DNA of 64,000 bases. It comes from Anditalea andensis. Lineage in GTDB: Bacteria; Bacteroidota; Bacteroidia; Cytophagales; Cyclobacteriaceae. Under the pieces are notes generated by a model, which ran no database searches, had not been told where the DNA came from, and saw only the letters and a list, made by a program, of their open reading frames with translations. This document shows positions 61,127-64,000 of this stretch, one piece after another. Numbering within the stretch: the stretch's first letter is position 1; each line of letters starts with the position of its first letter. The position numbers and the translations under genes were made by a program. The stretch covers positions 124,001 to 188,000 of the forward strand of contig NZ_JMIH01000024.1 in assembly GCF_000714815.1 (NCBI RefSeq), written 5' to 3'.

Positions 61127-61927
61127 ATGGCTAAAATCAAGGTTGAAGAAAAAGACCATCTGATATCCAAGAAAGTTGATAAGTTCTTTTTAGACTTAGC
61201 GAATGTTTTTAGGTTCATAAAGCGGTTTTTTGTTGAGGTTTTTGTACCTCCTTATGAGTTTCAGGAAGTACTCCGGCAATGTTACCAGATAGGGGTGAAA
61301 TCTTTACCACTTCTTTCACTTACGGGGTTCATAGTGGGGATAGTATTTACTAACCAGTCCAGACCATCTCTTTCTGAATTTGGAGCTGAAAGCTGGCTTC
61401 CTGCGCTTATAGCGATAGCCATCGTGCGGGCAATGGGGCCTTTGGTTACTGCCCTTATTGCAGCCGGTAAAGTAGGGTCTAGTATAGGTGCAGAGATCGC
61501 TTCGATGAAAGTAAGTGAACAGATTGATGCTATGGAGGTATCTGCAACCAATCCCTTTAAATTTCTGGTGGTGACAAGGGTGCTTGCAGCCACATTCATG
61601 ATACCTATATTGGTAATGTATGTTGATTTTGTAGCGCTTATGGGGGCTTTTGTCAATGTAAACCAAAATGAAAGTGTGAGTCTTATTGCCTTTTTTGTCC
61701 AAGTATTTGATTCACTTACTTTCTTGGATGTGACTTCCTCTATTGTAAAATCATTGATATTCGGTTTTACAATAGGTATAGTCGGCTGCTATAAAGGCTA
61801 TCATTCCTCAAAAGGTACAGAAGGAGTGGGAAAAGCTGCTAATGCTGCTGTAGTGGCAGCGATGTTTCTTATATTTATAGAAGAGCTGCTTTCTCTTCAA
61901 ATAGTTAATTTTATAAGAGGAGTATAG
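61127..61927 (+). CDS. mlaE: MlaE-like ABC lipid-transport permease
   Basis: A 266-aa membrane protein of the MlaE/permease family: ~5-6 hydrophobic segments from about 60 on, GLQVYKIG-like N-terminal amphipathic part here reading QCYQIGVKSLPLLSLTGFIVG, and the family core GPLVTALIAAGKVGSSIGAEIASMKVSEQIDAMEVSATNP, which includes the conserved EQIDAL-like coupling element. First gene of mlaE-F-D, 2 bp before mlaF. With MlaF and MlaD it moves phospholipids between the membranes, helping keep outer-membrane asymmetry. Confidence 0.92.
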   Translation: MAKIKVEEKDHLISKKVDKFFLDLANVFRFIKRFFVEVFVPPYEFQEVLRQCYQIGVKSLPLLSLTGFIVGIVFTNQSRPSLSEFGAESWLPALIAIAIVRAMGPLVTALIAAGKVGSSIGAEIASMKVSEQIDAMEVSATNPFKFLVVTRVLAATFMIPILVMYVDFVALMGAFVNVNQNESVSLIAFFVQVFDSLTFLDVTSSIVKSLIFGFTIGIVGCYKGYHSSKGTEGVGKAANAAVVAAMFLIFIEELLSLQIVNFIRGV

Positions 61928-61929
61928 AT

Positions 61930-62682
61930 ATGGCGGAAGCAGTAATAGAAATCAGAAAACTGACCAAATCATTTGGCGATCTTCATGTATTGAGGGGTGT
62001 GGATTTGGATTTATTCAAGGGAGAAAATTTAGTAGTGCTGGGCAAATCCGGTACTGGTAAATCGGTACTTATTAAAATCATTGTTGGCCTGCTTACACAA
62101 GATGAAGGAACTTTAAAAGTTTTTGGTAAAGAAGTAAGTACACTTTCAAATAAGGAACTTTTGGACCTCAGGCTTAAAATAGGTTTTTCTTTTCAAAACA
62201 GTGCACTTTATGATAGTATGAGTGTAAGGGACAATCTGGATTTTCCTTTGATCCGGAATGTAAAAAGCCTAAGTAAAGCTCAAAGAGACAAAAAAATAGA
62301 AATGGTATTGGAATCTGTAGGGCTTTCCCAAGCGATCAACCAGATGCCTTCGGAATTGTCAGGAGGTCAGAGAAAAAGAATTGGGATAGCCAGGACACTG
62401 ATCCTGGAGCCAGAAATTATGCTTTATGATGAGCCTACTGCCGGTTTGGATCCCATTACCTGTAAAGATATTAATGACCTTATTAACCAAGTCAGGGATG
62501 AATACCGTACATCATCGATAGTGATTACGCATGACCTTACCTGTGCTAAAGATACCGGGGATAGAGTAGCTGTCCTATTAGACGGCCAGTTTGGTGCTGT
62601 GGGTACATTTGAAGAAGTATTTAAAGAAGCTTCTGAAGAAAGAATCCAGGCATTTTATGACTATAATTTCATAACAAAATGA
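61930..62682 (+). CDS. mlaF: MlaF-like ABC ATPase
   Basis: A 250-aa ATP-binding subunit. Walker A LGKSGTGKSVLIK, Q-loop FQNSALYDSMSVRDN, signature LSGGQRKRIGIARTL, Walker B ILEPEIMLYDEPTAGLDP and H-loop IVITHD are complete. The LSGGQRKR form and position next to permease and MCE subunits fit MlaF. Energy source for phospholipid movement through MlaE. Gaps: 2 bp after mlaE, 4-bp overlap with mlaD. Confidence 0.94.
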   Translation: MAEAVIEIRKLTKSFGDLHVLRGVDLDLFKGENLVVLGKSGTGKSVLIKIIVGLLTQDEGTLKVFGKEVSTLSNKELLDLRLKIGFSFQNSALYDSMSVRDNLDFPLIRNVKSLSKAQRDKKIEMVLESVGLSQAINQMPSELSGGQRKRIGIARTLILEPEIMLYDEPTAGLDPITCKDINDLINQVRDEYRTSSIVITHDLTCAKDTGDRVAVLLDGQFGAVGTFEEVFKEASEERIQAFYDYNFITK

Positions 62683-63653
62683 GAGACGACAATAAAAAAT
62701 CAGTAATTGTAGGGATATTTACCCTAGTAGGCATCATCATCCTGGTAGCAGGCATCATGACCCTGGGAGCCCAGCGCCAGGCTTTTACCAACACATTTAA
62801 ACTAAGGGCTGTTTTTGATGACGTGTCCGGACTTCAGACAGGTAATAATGTATGGTTTTCCGGTGTGAAAATTGGTACCGTAAGAAGGATCAACTTCTAT
62901 GGCGATTCCCAAGTGGAGATTGAAATGAATATCGATGCTAAGACAAGGGAATTTATCAGAAAAGATTCTAAAGCTACTATCAGCTCCGATGGGCTTATAG
63001 GCAATAGGATCATCGTCATATATGGTGGGACCACCCAGGCACCTCCTATAGAAGATCAGGACAGGCTTCAGGCAGTCATGCCGCTGGATACGGACAAGAT
63101 GATGGAAACCTTGCAGGAAAACAATAGAAACCTGGTCTCCATCACCAATGACCTGAAACACCTTACCGGTAGGATCACTGAAGGAGAAGGTATTATAGGT
63201 GCAGTACTAACTGATACTGCTATAGCAGAAAATTTCAGGCATATGCTGAGCAATTTAGAAAGTACTACCATTAATGCTAACAGAATGACTGCTAACCTCT
63301 CCCGGTTTTCTTCCAATTTGAACAGGGAAGGTACTTTATTAGATCAGTTAGTTACTGATACGACAGTATTCAGAAGCTTAAGAGCCACAGCGGAAGGGCT
63401 AGAAAATACCACCAAAGAAGCTTCTGAAGCAGTCTCTAATTTTAATGTGGCAAGTGAAAAACTTAAAAGCACTGACAATGCCCTTGGTATGATGTTAAAT
63501 GATGAAGAATTTGCTTCCTATATCCGATCTACTATGAATAATTTGGAATCAGGATCAGAAAGACTGGACGAAAATTTAAGGGCTTTGCAAGATAGCTGGC
63601 TTTTAAGAAGATATTTCCGTAGACAAGCTAGGGAAGAAGCCCAGCAAGATTAA
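62679..63653 (+). CDS. mlaD: MlaD-like MCE-domain substrate-binding protein
   Basis: A 324-aa protein with one N-terminal membrane anchor (about 9-29, GIFTLVGIIILVAGIMTLG) and a single MCE domain (about 40-115): KLRAVFDDVSGLQTGNNVWFSGVKIGTVRRI, then IGNRIIVIYGGT. The remaining ~200 residues are helical (TNDLKHLTGRI, LSNLESTTINANRM, SEAVSNFNVASEKL), a long periplasmic tail as in some Bacteroidota MlaD. It binds lipid in the periplasm and couples to MlaEF. Starts inside the mlaF stop (ATGA). Confidence 0.9.
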   Translation: MRDDNKKSVIVGIFTLVGIIILVAGIMTLGAQRQAFTNTFKLRAVFDDVSGLQTGNNVWFSGVKIGTVRRINFYGDSQVEIEMNIDAKTREFIRKDSKATISSDGLIGNRIIVIYGGTTQAPPIEDQDRLQAVMPLDTDKMMETLQENNRNLVSITNDLKHLTGRITEGEGIIGAVLTDTAIAENFRHMLSNLESTTINANRMTANLSRFSSNLNREGTLLDQLVTDTTVFRSLRATAEGLENTTKEASEAVSNFNVASEKLKSTDNALGMMLNDEEFASYIRSTMNNLESGSERLDENLRALQDSWLLRRYFRRQAREEAQQD

Positions 63654-63660
63654 AATTAAC

Positions 63661-63697
63661 CTGTAGAGGATTTCAGTTAATATGATTTCCTCTACAG
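63661..63697 (+). terminator. Hairpin after mlaD
   Basis: A perfect 10-bp stem (CTGTAGAGGA / TCCTCTACAG) with a 17-nt loop lies 8 bp after mlaD and is followed by TTTAGATA, a weak T-tract. It probably ends the mlaEFD transcript. Confidence 0.6.
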
Positions 63698-63851
63698 TTT
63701 AGATATAAAAGCAAACAGTTCAATACCATTTTTTGTAAATTACTGCTATATTTTTCCCATCCCATTTAATAGGTTCATTTTTTATAAAATAAACAACTCA
63801 TAGCTTAAATATGTTGAAATAGTATAGATAACCCTTACTTATCAACATAAT

Positions 63852-64000
63852 ATGAGTCGATATATATTACCGCTGATCCTAATTATCTCCATTAATTTTT
63901 ATATACCTGCCATGGCCCAGGACGCTTCAAATCAAAAAAGGATCGATAACTTAGAAGAAGGAGATGATCTGGAAGCATGGAAGAAAGCCAATTATATTGT
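63852..64000 (+). CDS. Exported protein, 5' end only
   Basis: Only 49 codons and two extra bases are in the window. ATG at 63852 starts a clear signal peptide (MSRYILPLILIISINFYIP) with a cleavage region PAMAQD, followed by a charged helical start (NQKRIDNLEEGDDLEAWKKA). It follows mlaD by ~200 bp after a hairpin, so it is probably a separate transcript. No family can be assigned from this fragment. Confidence 0.6.
   Translation, partial: MSRYILPLILIISINFYIPAMAQDASNQKRIDNLEEGDDLEAWKKANYI

Noticed and set aside
61282-61702. Two long minus-strand frames inside mlaE
   Set aside because: Shadows of a well-supported permease gene.
1-64000. CRISPR array, prophage, insertion sequence, tRNA or rRNA
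   Set aside because: Looked for direct repeats with spacers, integrase or transposase motifs, and T-loop-like GTTCRANNC in the gene-free stretches. None found by eye; a tRNA scan and profile search would be decisive.

Overview
The window looks like a piece of chromosome from a member of the Bacteroidota, most likely the Cytophagales. This rests on gene content: an IPExxxVDY-family protein beside pyruvate kinase, PorV/PorQ-type and helix-hairpin-helix/beta-barrel envelope proteins, a DUF4221-type lipoprotein, a YfhO protein, a Bacteroidota-type AddAB pair, a fused GlcD/GlcF-like oxidoreductase, and many lipoproteins. It is also supported by recurrent TAnnTTTG (-7) promoter boxes and the scarcity of Shine-Dalgarno sequences. 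I see no rRNA, tRNA, CRISPR array, insertion sequence, integrase or phage gene. The sequence reads as ordinary, gene-dense, moderately AT-rich core chromosome.

Layout. 1-5.2 kb: end of mscL, then envelope proteins (HhH/beta-barrel protein, PorV-like barrel, small Omp85 protein) and yidD. 5.2-10.5 kb: minus-strand housekeeping genes acpP-fabF-rnc-nadE-lgt. 10.7-12.6 kb: IPExxxVDY protein and pyruvate kinase. 12.8-16.6 kb: a tight five-gene minus-strand operon (receiver-Hpt protein, receiver protein, unknown 92-aa protein, PhnP-like metallohydrolase, NFACT/Rqc2-like protein). 16.6-18.8 kb: miaA, a small LemA-like membrane protein and pfkA. 19-26 kb: a surface-polysaccharide set (two glycosyltransferases, a flippase, a methyltransferase and YfhO). 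26-28.4 kb: a decayed protein-coding repeat, a coiled-coil membrane protein, a 39-aa membrane peptide and a lipoprotein. 28.4-38.3 kb: ffh and metabolic genes (guanine deaminase, PYROXD2-like oxidoreductase, SdhA-like flavoprotein, PDH E1 beta, aldehyde dehydrogenase, a rhodanese lipoprotein, a phosphodiesterase), and a 48-aa basic protein. 38.8-47.7 kb: hisS, ybaB/ebfC, a GT2 glycosyltransferase, a PspC protein, an OmpA/TPR lipoprotein, a CBS protein, a YdcF protein and a DUF4221 lipoprotein. 47.8-59.9 kb: the FAD/Fe-S oxidoreductase, then addA and addB separated by an outer-membrane protein and an MFS transporter. 60.7-64 kb: an orphan receiver protein, mlaE-mlaF-mlaD, and the start of one more exported protein.

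Function. The strongest themes are envelope biogenesis (Lgt, YidD, Omp85, Mla lipid transport, polysaccharide export, lipoproteins), central metabolism (PfkA, Pyk, PdhB, FAD/Fe-S lactate/glycolate-type dehydrogenase) and information processing (Ffh, HisS, MiaA, Rnc, NFACT, AddAB). I did not find a clear multi-gene defence or mobile system. The items most worth a second look are the decayed HWDDY repeat locus near 26.1-26.4 kb, a six-cysteine 35-codon frame directly upstream of the orphan SdhA-like gene, the phosphorelay/NFACT operon, two promoter boxes so close to ATG that the mRNAs should be leaderless, and two small unannotated-size genes (39 and 48 aa). All functions are inferred from reading the sequence. 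No database search was possible.
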